Below are positions 16,765-26,132 of a DNA stretch of 64,000 nt, piece after piece. Position 1 is the stretch's first letter. Each line of letters begins with the position of its first letter. The notes beneath the pieces are model-generated. The model saw only the letters and a program-made list of their open reading frames with translations. It made no database searches and had not been told where the DNA came from. The DNA comes from CAVSWT01 sp963777515 (GTDB taxonomy: Bacteria; Bacteroidota; Ignavibacteria; Ignavibacteriales; Ignavibacteriaceae), in NCBI GenBank assembly GCA_963777515.1, contig CAVZQU010000013.1, positions 186,001-250,000 of the forward strand. Direction: 5' to 3'. The translations under genes and the position numbers were made by a program.

Positions 16765-18636
16765 TTAAAGCTGGACGCTCTTTTTAACTGCAAACATTTT
16801 TTTAGCTTTTGAAAGTGATTCATAATCAAGTTTGCATATAACACCAACATTCAAATCACATGTTTCCGGCCTGGGTACAATTTCATCAAACCAGTTTGTA
16901 AAATCATTACCGCATGCTGTCCATACACCGCCGGCATTTTTCTTTGTACGGTTTTCCGTACAGCTAAAATTTTGAACATAGCTGAATGGAAGGCGAAACT
17001 GTTGTGAACTAGCTGAAGTATTTGATTCTAACCAAACGGGTTTATAATACCATTGAACACCTCCATAAAGTACATTACTTCCACACCATTCTGTTACCCC
17101 ATAAGAAGTCGTGTACCAGCTTCCACCAGTACCAACAGCTTTGCCGTTGAAATAATAAAAGTTTGACGAAAATGGATAACAAGACCCAGACTTTACGGTT
17201 TTAGAGTTTGGAGTTATAAGATTAAATGCTTTGCTATTATCAAATAATTTATTATCCAAACTTGCCTTGCCAACATTTGTATCGAAAAAAATAACAGCGG
17301 TCTGATTAGAGCCTGAATTTGACAGACTTATAGTTGTTGTATTTGTGCTTAGGATAATCTTACTGTTCATATCTTTAAAGCCGAGTGTATTTTGAAGATA
17401 ATTGCCTGCATTGCCGCTATTCCATCCGGAAAGAAGAGTGTTTAATTCTGAAGAGTTGGCAAACTGCCATCTGGAATGTCCTCTGTAAACTTCATTTGTA
17501 ATATTTCCATTTCCTTCATTATATCGGCCGACAGTTACACCACACTTTCTGTTGACTGAATTAAGCGGAAAATTACAGTCATCTCCGTGTGCTAATGTGA
17601 ATTCTTCCAAAGATTTAACCCACAACCGCGGAATTGTTTCGCTGTTTTGAATGACGAAGTAATCATCTGTGTATGGTGCGCCGGCATTAGTAAACTGGTC
17701 TGTGAGTGCATTGTAAACAGTATTTGTAAAAGTTCCTGCTTTTGTACAATAAAGAGAAGCACTTGCATTGCTGCATACTTCTGCTACAGAATCAGCAGGG
17801 TAATTATCATCATCCTCAGCAGCAGCAGTTTGCCATGCTTTATAGTGAAGCGCTTCATTAAGCAGAAAAAGCCCTTCAGCCTGGTAATAATAATAGTAAT
17901 TTGTAAACTGGCTTACTTTATTATAGTAATCTATGTCACTAAAAGTATCATTGCTGGGAGCTTGTATTGCTTTAACGCATGCAGTAATAGCGCCGGATGA
18001 AGGCTGAATTAATTGATTTGCAACTGTAGTTAAAATCTGCCCCATCGGAGTTTGGCTGGTATACTGCCCATCTGCTAAAACCTGGTCAACCCAATTCGAA
18101 AGTGTGGTATTGGTAACTCTGCCTCCATTCCCAGCGGTCGCAACATAGCTTCTATACAATGAAGTAAGAAAATCTATTCTCCCGGTTTGAGTAGTAAGTG
18201 CAGTTTGCTGTGCACTGCAATCTAAAACAAGGAGCTGATTATTAATATCCGAAAGCTGATCCTGCACGGCATTAAGCTGGGAAATAATTTGCTGTAAACT
18301 TTCATCAATTTTATCAAGCTGAGCAGAGTAATCGGGACTGTCATCACTAAGCCCCATGGCACCTAAAGCCCAACCGGCACCTGCCTCACCAATTTTTCCG
18401 GCAGCTCCCTGTGCAGCTCTTAAAAATAAACCTGATATTGCACCGCCTGCTGCGCTAGTATTACCTGAACCGGTTCCTCTGCCATTTCCGCCATTATCAA
18501 GATCATCAATAAAATTGGTTAAAAAATCACAATTACTGACAATAAGAATAGAAAAGATAATTGAGATAACCAGGAAGGATCTCAGTAATAAATCTTTCAG
18601 TTCTTTTTTCTTTTTTGGGGACCTTTTTGAGAACAT
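16765..18636 (-). CDS. Secreted or membrane-anchored protein of unknown family (tandem paralog A)
   Basis: A 623-residue protein that I do not recognise. A basic N-terminus (KRSPKKKKELKD) is followed by a hydrophobic segment FLVISIIFSILIVSNCDFLTNFIDDL, a signal anchor with a conserved Cys (not a standard lipobox because Asn precedes the Cys). Then come a Gly/Ala-rich stretch (GKIGEAGAGWALGAMGLSDDSPDY), a coiled coil (QLDKIDESLQQIISQLNAVQDQL), and a long Tyr/Trp/Asn-rich region with many Cys. The end holds GGVWTACGNDFTNWFDEIVPRPETCD. The upstream neighbour, 20 bases away, has the same plan. The Gly/Ala segment before a coiled coil recalls helical pore-forming proteins, but this is only a hint. 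Confidence 0.75.
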   Translation of the reverse strand: MFSKRSPKKKKELKDLLLRSFLVISIIFSILIVSNCDFLTNFIDDLDNGGNGRGTGSGNTSAAGGAISGLFLRAAQGAAGKIGEAGAGWALGAMGLSDDSPDYSAQLDKIDESLQQIISQLNAVQDQLSDINNQLLVLDCSAQQTALTTQTGRIDFLTSLYRSYVATAGNGGRVTNTTLSNWVDQVLADGQYTSQTPMGQILTTVANQLIQPSSGAITACVKAIQAPSNDTFSDIDYYNKVSQFTNYYYYYQAEGLFLLNEALHYKAWQTAAAEDDDNYPADSVAEVCSNASASLYCTKAGTFTNTVYNALTDQFTNAGAPYTDDYFVIQNSETIPRLWVKSLEEFTLAHGDDCNFPLNSVNRKCGVTVGRYNEGNGNITNEVYRGHSRWQFANSSELNTLLSGWNSGNAGNYLQNTLGFKDMNSKIILSTNTTTISLSNSGSNQTAVIFFDTNVGKASLDNKLFDNSKAFNLITPNSKTVKSGSCYPFSSNFYYFNGKAVGTGGSWYTTSYGVTEWCGSNVLYGGVQWYYKPVWLESNTSASSQQFRLPFSYVQNFSCTENRTKKNAGGVWTACGNDFTNWFDEIVPRPETCDLNVGVICKLDYESLSKAKKMFAVKKSVQL

Positions 18637-18656
18637 AATGTTGCCTCTTTATAATT

Positions 18657-20555
18657 TTAAAACCTTCTTTGTCCTTTTGAATTATTTCCAAAAACACTTT
18701 TAGCATTAGCAACAGCTTCTCCGGTTACAATACAAGAAACACCGGCACCACTGTCATCACAAGTTTCCGGTCTGGGAACATTATATTCCAACCAGGCGGT
18801 AAAATCGTCACCGCACTTAGTCCACACTCCTGCTGTGTTTAAATTTGAGCGTCCATCAGTGCATGATAATTGACTAAGCGGTAATACTGGCCACTGATAT
18901 TGTACAGCACTGCTTGTTTTATTCCCGGTATACCAACCTGGAAAAGTTAACCAGTGGAAATCCTCACACCACTTTAAAACGCCCGCATAGTTGACATAAC
19001 CATTTTGCGCAGCCGAAATACTATAGAAATTATTACGTGAAGACGGAAGATTTGTAGGTGATCTCCACCAATTATTATAATAAGCTAGATAACCAGTTGA
19101 GCAATGTCTCCCGGTAGAATTATCGTACACTGACAGAGATTGAAATTGAGCGTCAGTTTTAATAACTCCCTGGAAAAGGCTATAATTAATGTCCGTATCG
19201 AAGAAAGGAACTATTTGAACGTTAATATTTTGATCTGAAGGAGTAAATTTAACATACTTTGCGTCCTGGGACATTATTATTTTATTATTCATATTCTTAA
19301 AACCTAAATTATTTTGAAGGTAATACCCTGCAGTTCCGCTGGTCCATCCTGCAAGTAAGTTTGTTAAAAGGGTCGTCCCTGCTTTTAACCAACCAGTGTA
19401 ACCTTTGAATACTACATTACCGACGCTGGACTCATCATAAAAGTTTGCTGTTACACCGCAGGGAATTGCAGATGTTAAAGGATCTGCACAATTATCTCCC
19501 GCTGCAATTGTAAAATCTTCTAATGATTTCGGCCATAAATAGGGATTGTCCTGGTTATACATTAAAATTAAATTTTCATTAGTATATGGTGCCCCGGCGG
19601 CAGTAAACTGACTTATTAATGCATTATATAAATTGTTAGTACGTCCTGCAGCTTCATTACAATAAAGTGCAGCATTTTGGTTAGAACATACATATGAAAC
19701 AGAATCAGCAGAAAGATAGTCCGAGTTAGGTGAGCCGGCAGCTTTCCAGGCCTGGTAGTGTCTTGCTTCATTATAGAGAAATAGCGCTTGTACCTGATAG
19801 GAGTAATAGTAGTTTATGTAAAGCATCACCTTATTATAATATAATGTATCAGTGCCAAAGGAATTTTCTGAAGGAAGAGGTGTAATTGCTTGTATACATG
19901 CAGGTATAACACCTGAATTAGCTCCGGCTATCAATTGGGTTGAAAAGGCAGAAAGGATATCCGCCATGGACTTTTTGCTTGAATAGTACCCTATTGCCAG
20001 CACCTGGTCTACCCAGTCATTAATTACAGAATCTTTAACCAGTTCATTATTAGATGCAGTAGCAACATAAGTATGGTAATCAGTTAAAAGAGATGTGACC
20101 CTACTTTTTTCATCTTTGAGTGAACTAGCCCAATCAGAACAATTGATATTTTTTAAGTCATTATCGATATTAATAAGTTCGCTCTGAATATTGTCAAGCT
20201 GACCAATAATTTCTTGCAAATCCTGGTCAATTTTATTAAGTTGGTCAGTATAGTCGTGGCTTCCGTCACTTAATCCCAAGGCGCTCATTGCCCAACTGAT
20301 AGTGCTTCCGCCAATTTCACCTGCAGCTCCTTCTGCAACAGATTTAAAGAGAGTTGTTACATAGCTTCCACTTTCGCTTCCGCCGAATTCCGGAGGAGGA
20401 TTACCACCTCCATTGAGATCATCTATGAAATTAGTTAAAAAGTCGCAATTGCTTACAATGAAAATGGAAAATGCAATTGAAATAACAAGAAAAACTTTCA
20501 AGAAAACATCTTTAAACCTGTATGATGATTTAATCCTTTTTCCCGGTTTTTTCAT
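18657..20555 (-). CDS. Secreted or membrane-anchored protein of unknown family (tandem paralog B)
   Basis: A 632-residue paralog of the next gene downstream. Shared blocks are the N-terminal FLVISIAFSIFIVSNCDFLTNFIDDL, GAAGEIGGSTISWAMSALGLSDGSHDY, the coiled coil QLNKIDQDLQEIIGQLDNIQSEL, the central LGFKNMNNKIIMSQ and the end GVWTKCGDDFTAWLEYNVPRPETCD. The middle thirds differ considerably, so the duplication is old or the middle evolves quickly. Conserved Cys residues suggest disulfides outside the cytoplasm. The 55 bases upstream separate it from the free-standing sorting-type domain gene; all three look like one transcript. Confidence 0.75.
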   Translation of the reverse strand: MKKPGKRIKSSYRFKDVFLKVFLVISIAFSIFIVSNCDFLTNFIDDLNGGGNPPPEFGGSESGSYVTTLFKSVAEGAAGEIGGSTISWAMSALGLSDGSHDYTDQLNKIDQDLQEIIGQLDNIQSELINIDNDLKNINCSDWASSLKDEKSRVTSLLTDYHTYVATASNNELVKDSVINDWVDQVLAIGYYSSKKSMADILSAFSTQLIAGANSGVIPACIQAITPLPSENSFGTDTLYYNKVMLYINYYYSYQVQALFLYNEARHYQAWKAAGSPNSDYLSADSVSYVCSNQNAALYCNEAAGRTNNLYNALISQFTAAGAPYTNENLILMYNQDNPYLWPKSLEDFTIAAGDNCADPLTSAIPCGVTANFYDESSVGNVVFKGYTGWLKAGTTLLTNLLAGWTSGTAGYYLQNNLGFKNMNNKIIMSQDAKYVKFTPSDQNINVQIVPFFDTDINYSLFQGVIKTDAQFQSLSVYDNSTGRHCSTGYLAYYNNWWRSPTNLPSSRNNFYSISAAQNGYVNYAGVLKWCEDFHWLTFPGWYTGNKTSSAVQYQWPVLPLSQLSCTDGRSNLNTAGVWTKCGDDFTAWLEYNVPRPETCDDSGAGVSCIVTGEAVANAKSVFGNNSKGQRRF

Positions 20556-20610
20556 TTTTTTTACTCCTTTTATAATTTATTAATTATGTTTTTAATTCTT
20601 GGTCTGTTTT

Positions 20611-21009
20611 TCAGATATTTAATTTTTTTATATTTAATTTCCTGGATGCCACGAAACTCTCAGCTTCCAGGTAATAGACATAACTTCCAATCTTCAATCG
20701 CTGCCCGTCACTGTCTTTACCATTCCAAGTTATAAAGTAATTACCTGGAGAAATTAATCCATCATAAAGAACTAATACAGGTTCTTCTAACCTGCAATAT
20801 ACAATCAGCCTAATTTTACATTGCATCGGAACGGAAAAAGAAATAGTTGTTTTAATACTAAAAGGATTCGGGATATTTTGTTCGAGATGGAATTCATTGG
20901 AAACAACTGATTGGCTTTCATCCTTTTGAAGAATGAAGGATTTGTTTTTATTAAACATTTTTTTTCCCTTCACTAACTTTTCCGCATTTTCGTGTATAAA
21001 GCTGTTCAT
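20611..21009 (-). CDS. Free-standing FlgD/T9SS sorting-like domain protein
   Basis: A 132-residue protein consisting almost only of a domain like T9SS C-terminal or FlgD-Ig modules: FHLEQNIPNPFSIKTTISFSVP, LVLYDGLISPGNYFITWNGKDSDGQRLKIGSYVYYLEAE. No signal peptide and no cargo domain are visible. The start is uncertain: an internal ATG at codon 18 (MFNKNKSF) is preceded by GAAGGG and may be the true one. It is the first gene of a three-gene minus-strand group with the tandem paralogs and sits just after the phased direct repeats. It could be a fragment of a larger cargo gene or a partner domain. Confidence 0.6.
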   Translation of the reverse strand: MNSFIHENAEKLVKGKKMFNKNKSFILQKDESQSVVSNEFHLEQNIPNPFSIKTTISFSVPMQCKIRLIVYCRLEEPVLVLYDGLISPGNYFITWNGKDSDGQRLKIGSYVYYLEAESFVASRKLNIKKLNI

Positions 21010-21121
21010 AATAATAGGTTAATTGATTAGGGATTATGACGGCATAATATAACATATACAAAGAGAGATCGCTCTGCGTGAAGCGACTTATACTTTGCTT
21101 AAAAAAAAGTTATCCGGCAGG

Positions 21122-21151
21122 ATGCGACATTTCATCTATTCAATGCGACAT
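21122..21151. promoter_or_regulatory. Phased direct repeat ATGCGACAT x2, candidate AraC-type binding site
   Basis: ATGCGACAT occurs at 21122-21130 and again at 21143-21151, start to start 21 bases, which is two helical turns. Direct repeats with this phasing are typical of AraC-family DNA-binding domains. A weaker copy (7 of 9) lies at 21081-21089. The site is 113-142 bases upstream of the 20611-21009 gene and next to the hybrid kinase gene, which ends in an AraC domain. Confidence 0.5.
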
Positions 21152-21263
21152 CTTGAAAAAATTTTAGAAAAGAGAGGATTATATTGAAAAGAAAAAAATC
21201 TATTTGAGTATATCGATGCTCTGATATAGATATTAATCATAAGTTTTAATGTTCCAATATAAG

Positions 21264-21281
21264 TCCTCTTTCAAAGGAGGA
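21264..21281 (-). terminator. Weak hairpin after the hybrid kinase gene
   Basis: TCCTCTTT and AAAGGAGGA can pair with one bulge around a single-base loop. It lies about 60 bases past the kinase stop on the minus strand. There is no clear T-run, so the terminator call is tentative. Confidence 0.3.
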
Positions 21282-21339
21282 TTTAGGAGGATGCATTGAG
21301 ATAATTAAGACTGATAAAAAAATAGTAGTAGAAATAGAG

Positions 21340-24300
21340 TTATGATTTCTTTTGCGAAATTATAGCTGAAGGTAAAATATCAAATTCCTCTTTAAAAGCC
21401 CTGGAAAAAGCAGTTACATCCCCATATCCAACACTGAAGGCAACCTCTGTTACATTTCCGGCATTTTGTTCAAGAAGCTGCTTTGCTCTTTTTAGCCGCA
21501 TGATACGGATACATTGTGTTGGAGTGCAGTCAATCAGAGCTTTGAGTTTTCTTTGAAGCTGCCGTTTACTGACTCCAACTTGTCCGGCGAGCTCCTCAAC
21601 TCCAAAGGTTTCTTTCCCTAAATTTTCTTCAATTATATCATGCATGCGTTTTAAAAATTTCTGATCCATTGATGAAACGGAAACTTCCGAAGGTGTTAAA
21701 ACAGCTTTAGAGCCAATCTGCTTTGTAAGCTGTTCTCTTATTTCTATAAGTTTTCTTACACGGATACCGAGTTCTTTAGTGCTGAATGGTTTAATTATAA
21801 AAGCATCTACCCCTGTCTCTAATCCTTCAAGCTTATCTTTTTCGGCTGATTTTGCAGTAAGCATTATTAAAGGAATGTGATTGGTAACTTGGTTTGTTTT
21901 TAACTTTCTGGTTAACTCATAACCATCCATTTGGGGCATCATTACATCAGTAATAATTAAATCGGGAATTTCCTCTACGGCAATTTTCAAACCTTCTTCA
22001 CCGTTCGAAGCTTCAATCACATTGTAGTTGTTAATTAAAGTTTCATTGATATAAGTACGCATGTCAGGGTTATCTTCAACAATCAATATAAGTTTTTTAT
22101 TTTGGTTTGAAGCTATTTCGCTCTCTTCTTTTTTTGATTCTTCGTTAATTGAAAGTTCGGAAATATTTTCTTTGTCGGGTTCTATTAAATCCAATGGTTT
22201 TGCATTAGTTTCAATTATCTGGTTCGGGTCAAGATGTTTTTTCCCTAGTGGAATTAAAATAATAAATGTTGTTCCAAATCCTTCCTTACTCTCTACAGAA
22301 ATTCCTCCGCCATGTATTTGAACCAACTCTTTAGTGAGAGCAAGGCCTATCCCTGTTCCTTCGTATTCACGTGTAGTGGAGTTATCCACCTGGAAGAAAC
22401 GATCAAAAATATGGGGCAAGAGATTTTTAGGTATACCTTTGCCTGAATCCTGCACTACTATTTTTAAATCTCCCCCCAGCATACTTTGGATATTTTCCTG
22501 CACATTAATTTCATGTCCTTTTAATTGAGCACTAACTCTAACTAAAACATTACCTCCTGACGGTGTAAATTTGATTGCATTTGATAGAAGGTTGTGCATT
22601 ATTTTTTCAATTTTATCCTGTTCAAAAAAAACAGGAATATTTTCTATGGAAGATTCAAATTTTAAAATAATATTCTTTTTTTCAGCAAAAGATTCAAATG
22701 ATCCTGTTAAATATTTTAGCAGTGGAACAACGTTTTGTTCGCATGCTTTAAGCTTCATCTCTTGAGCATCGAATTTGGAAAGATCCAATAATTGATTTAT
22801 TAATTGCTGTAATTGTTTGGAGTTTCGGAGAGCCATTTTTGCTCTTTTTATATTATACTCTTTTTTTAAATCAGGCAGCAAATTTTCAATTTGCCCAACA
22901 ATTAATGTTAACGGTGTTCGAAACTCGTGGGATATGTTTGCAAAGAAACGGGATTTAATTTTGCTTAGTTCACTAAGTTCAGCATTTTTCTCAGCTAATT
23001 CTGCGGTACGATTAGCTACAGTAGTTTCAAGTTCAATGTTCCTTTGTCTAAGTTTGCTTGTATGCCAGTTCTTATATCGGTTAATAGTTAAAATTAAAAA
23101 GCTAATAAAAATAAAACCGTATATACTATAAGCCCACCAGGTTAAATAGAAAGGGGGTAAAAGTGTAAATGCAAAAGTATCTTCTCTGCTTTCATGTCCA
23201 TAAATATTTTTAGCACGTACATGAAATACATAATTGCCGGCCGGTAAATGAGTATATTCTTTCACAACTTCTGTTGTCCATGGTAACCAAATTTTATCAA
23301 AACCTTCAAGATAGATTTTATACTGATTTTTATCAGAATTATAGTAACTTGAAATAGAATATTCAAAGCGCAATTCATTAACAGCTGAAGTTAATTCTTT
23401 AGCATTTAATTTTATATTATCAGGCTTGTTGCCAGCATAGATCAAAGAATCTACATTTATAAAAACACTTCGAATTTGAGCCTGGAAATTACTGGGTATA
23501 TATTTAGGTAAGTTATCATTATACCTAACTAGCCCTTCCTCACCACCGAACCAAATAATTCCATTATCTTCCGGGTAGATCGTCCAGATTCCTGTAGAGG
23601 GGATTCCGAGAAAAGATTTCAAATCTAAAGTATAAGTTCCATTCCTATTAAGGCGTGAGACAGCTAAATAATAATCAGTTCCATCATAAACCGATATCCA
23701 GATGTTGCCTTTTTTATCTTCTGATAAAAAGCCAGTGCTGAGCGAACCATCTGATATTTGTTTTCCAAATATGCTGTCCGGAATAAATCTTTTTGCATTT
23801 GAATCAAACTTATAAATTCCATGGCTGCTTGAAAACACAGGGTGAAGTGAAGTTCTATATGCATACATACGTCCCGGAGGCAATCCATCTTTAGTACTAA
23901 ATTTTTGTATTTCAGGGTTCTCTTTACTATTGGAAAAGCGGATATATACAAGGCCATCACCTTCATCACCAAACCAAAGGTCGCCATTCGGCTCTTCGAC
24001 AATGTTTCTAGCGAATTCATATATCCCTTTAATTTTTGGACTCTCAATCCAATTTTTGTTTTCTTTTTGTAATATTTGAAATCCACCTTCTTTAAGGCCG
24101 AGATAAATCCGGTTCGAATCAATATATGACCTTTGTGCATATCCAACTTTTTCGTCCATCATTTTGACCAGGCTTGAACTGGTTCCATTAACTTTTCGGA
24201 GAGATTCTCTTACAGCAAAAAGTGAATTACCATATTTAAAAAGGCTCCAAAAATCTCCCTCTAAACCCTGCACCATTTTAAACTTCTTTTGTGCTGAATC

Positions 24301-25458
24301 TAAATAATAGATACCTGTGGTTGTACTTGTATATAAAATTCCTTTATACCTAATAGGTGCGGGTAATGCCAGTACCACACCATCCAAACCGTTTTGCCTG
24401 TTGTAAAAAGAAAACACAGGATCTGTATTTATTAAATTGGCAATACCCTGCTGCAAGGCAATCCACAGGCCGCCTTGCCGTCCGGGAATAATTGAATAAG
24501 CTATATTGCTTTCTAAACCGGAATTCCGATCTACAACTTGAATAATATTTCCATGTGAGTTGAAGATTACAATTCCATTTTGTAGAGTGCCAATTGCATA
24601 TTTCCCATTACTTAGATCCGCGCTGCATCTTATTCCATATCGCCGAACGAAATCATTTGCTTCTCCTTTAAGCGGCTGCAAAGATTTTCCATTAAAAATA
24701 AATAACCCCTCATTAGCGAAACCTATAAGTATTTGTTTATTATTAGTGGTTCGGCTTAATGCTCCAGATTTCAATTCTTTTTCGTATGGCATCATGACCA
24801 GAACTACATCTTCAGAAAACTTTTCTCCGCCCGGTACAATTTTTAAAGAATCATTTTCTAATTTCATTAGGCCAATCTGTTTCTCATGTATGTACAAATC
24901 ATTATAAATCCAAAAAGAATTTGTGAATGAAGTATGGGCTTTCCAGGTTTTCAATTTGTTATTTTGCCAGAGGAATAAACTTTGCTGAGTCTGGAAATAT
25001 ACTCCTCTTGTTGTAGCATGAATCGGGGTTACCCATGTAAAATTTAGATCTTTTTGATTTACATATTTTAAAAAAGACTGGTAGTGTAAGCTTCCGATTG
25101 AATCCAGTTTGAGAAGTCCAAAATCTTTAGTTCCTCCTACATAAATTTGCCCTTGTGTGTCTTCGGCAAGAGATTCTATTGGTAACTTGTTGGAAATTGT
25201 AATATGGCGCCAGCTTACTCCATCATATTCGAGAATTGTTCCTGAATTATTTCCGGCATAAATAATCCCTCGTGAATCTTGCAAAATTGCTAAATTTTGT
25301 GGTTCAGAGTTGTAATCTTTTGGGCCATAATAATTAATATTTAACCAGCCAATTTCCTTGCTAAAATTTTTATTCAATATTTGCGCGAGCAGGGTTGAAT
25401 AAGTTAGTATGAAAAGTGATAGAAATAAAAGTAAAAATATTTTTGTCTTAATTATCAT
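21340..25458 (-). CDS. Hybrid two-component system regulator (sensor kinase, receiver and AraC domain in one protein)
   Basis: A 1372-residue one-protein signalling system of the Bacteroidota HTCS type. The signal sequence is at 8-25; a periplasmic two-component-regulator propeller with repeated blades (for example LPIESLAEDTQGQIYVGGTKDFG) spans about 45-690; a Y_Y_Y domain is at about 695-765 (YKIYLEGFDKIWLPW...LPAGNYVFHVRAKN); and a membrane segment is at about 774-792. HisKA carries H844 (ANISHEFRTPLTL), followed by the HATPase (DSGKGIPKNLLPHIFDRFFQ), the receiver with D1171 (IITDVMMPQMDGYEL), and the C-terminal AraC domain (VEELAGQVGVSKRQLQRKLKAL...VAFSVGYGDVTAFSRAFKEEF). HTCSs usually detect oligosaccharides and switch on glycan genes. 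Here the adjacent genes on its strand encode secreted proteins, not a Sus system. Confidence 0.95.
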   Translation of the reverse strand: MIIKTKIFLLLFLSLFILTYSTLLAQILNKNFSKEIGWLNINYYGPKDYNSEPQNLAILQDSRGIIYAGNNSGTILEYDGVSWRHITISNKLPIESLAEDTQGQIYVGGTKDFGLLKLDSIGSLHYQSFLKYVNQKDLNFTWVTPIHATTRGVYFQTQQSLFLWQNNKLKTWKAHTSFTNSFWIYNDLYIHEKQIGLMKLENDSLKIVPGGEKFSEDVVLVMMPYEKELKSGALSRTTNNKQILIGFANEGLFIFNGKSLQPLKGEANDFVRRYGIRCSADLSNGKYAIGTLQNGIVIFNSHGNIIQVVDRNSGLESNIAYSIIPGRQGGLWIALQQGIANLINTDPVFSFYNRQNGLDGVVLALPAPIRYKGILYTSTTTGIYYLDSAQKKFKMVQGLEGDFWSLFKYGNSLFAVRESLRKVNGTSSSLVKMMDEKVGYAQRSYIDSNRIYLGLKEGGFQILQKENKNWIESPKIKGIYEFARNIVEEPNGDLWFGDEGDGLVYIRFSNSKENPEIQKFSTKDGLPPGRMYAYRTSLHPVFSSSHGIYKFDSNAKRFIPDSIFGKQISDGSLSTGFLSEDKKGNIWISVYDGTDYYLAVSRLNRNGTYTLDLKSFLGIPSTGIWTIYPEDNGIIWFGGEEGLVRYNDNLPKYIPSNFQAQIRSVFINVDSLIYAGNKPDNIKLNAKELTSAVNELRFEYSISSYYNSDKNQYKIYLEGFDKIWLPWTTEVVKEYTHLPAGNYVFHVRAKNIYGHESREDTFAFTLLPPFYLTWWAYSIYGFIFISFLILTINRYKNWHTSKLRQRNIELETTVANRTAELAEKNAELSELSKIKSRFFANISHEFRTPLTLIVGQIENLLPDLKKEYNIKRAKMALRNSKQLQQLINQLLDLSKFDAQEMKLKACEQNVVPLLKYLTGSFESFAEKKNIILKFESSIENIPVFFEQDKIEKIMHNLLSNAIKFTPSGGNVLVRVSAQLKGHEINVQENIQSMLGGDLKIVVQDSGKGIPKNLLPHIFDRFFQVDNSTTREYEGTGIGLALTKELVQIHGGGISVESKEGFGTTFIILIPLGKKHLDPNQIIETNAKPLDLIEPDKENISELSINEESKKEESEIASNQNKKLILIVEDNPDMRTYINETLINNYNVIEASNGEEGLKIAVEEIPDLIITDVMMPQMDGYELTRKLKTNQVTNHIPLIMLTAKSAEKDKLEGLETGVDAFIIKPFSTKELGIRVRKLIEIREQLTKQIGSKAVLTPSEVSVSSMDQKFLKRMHDIIEENLGKETFGVEELAGQVGVSKRQLQRKLKALIDCTPTQCIRIMRLKRAKQLLEQNAGNVTEVAFSVGYGDVTAFSRAFKEEFDILPSAIISQKKS

Positions 25459-26132
25459 ATCAAATTAAGTTAAACCATTCTTATAGAAATGTATATATGT
25501 TTAGCAGTAGATTAAACTTGTTGAAGAAAAAGTTATGACCTATAATCAATTTAAAGATGATTTACATTAGAGAATACTCCTGGTTAATTACAATTATATT
25601 TTATATCCCAGAATAAGGAAAACAAATTGGATTTATAAACAAATAATATTTTATAGGAAAAGAATTTGAAAAATGAACGAATCAATTAATCGAAATCATC
25701 AATCCTATTTTAAATTTAATTTATGTGAGACTAATGTCCCTTAAATAGTAGTCAGTTGGAAATTTGAAATATTCTTATTGAAATAAATAACTTAGTTTGT
25801 ATTAAAAGAATGGTTCCAGCCTTATATTAAGTAAATAAGAATGATTTGAAAATATGTTTTGTTCGTGAATTTATCAAGTAAATAAGTATTTAAACATAAA
25901 ATTTAATAGTTATTTAATTTTAATATGACAGCATAATTATATTGTATTCTCTAATATTTTATAATATATAATCATATAAAGCACTTGAAGCTTTTTTTAA
26001 GATTGATTATTCCCCGATTGAAAATTAAAATCTAATAAGTTAACTTAAACAAGTTAATACTAAAAATAAAACGGGGTTCCTTTCAAATTGTGATAAAGCC
26101 AATCCAATAATCAAATATATCAGCGGGGTATT
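25459..26132. other. 674-base AT-rich intergenic region, no gene seen
   Basis: It separates the divergent hybrid kinase and MuiA-like genes. The sequence is very AT-rich with stops in every frame. A short stem (AAAGC/GCTTT followed by a T-run) lies near 25978-26000. No RNA gene, strong palindrome or coding remnant could be recognised. Its length suggests promoters for both flanking genes. Confidence 0.4.

Noticed and set aside
17647..18000. Plus-strand open frame inside paralog A with Cys/Ile-rich translation
   Set aside because: It is opposite a well-supported coding region conserved between two paralogs, and has no ribosome site or homology.
24105..24125. GGTTCGAATC, which resembles a tRNA T-loop
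   Set aside because: It lies within the hybrid kinase coding sequence and no acceptor or anticodon stem can be built around it.
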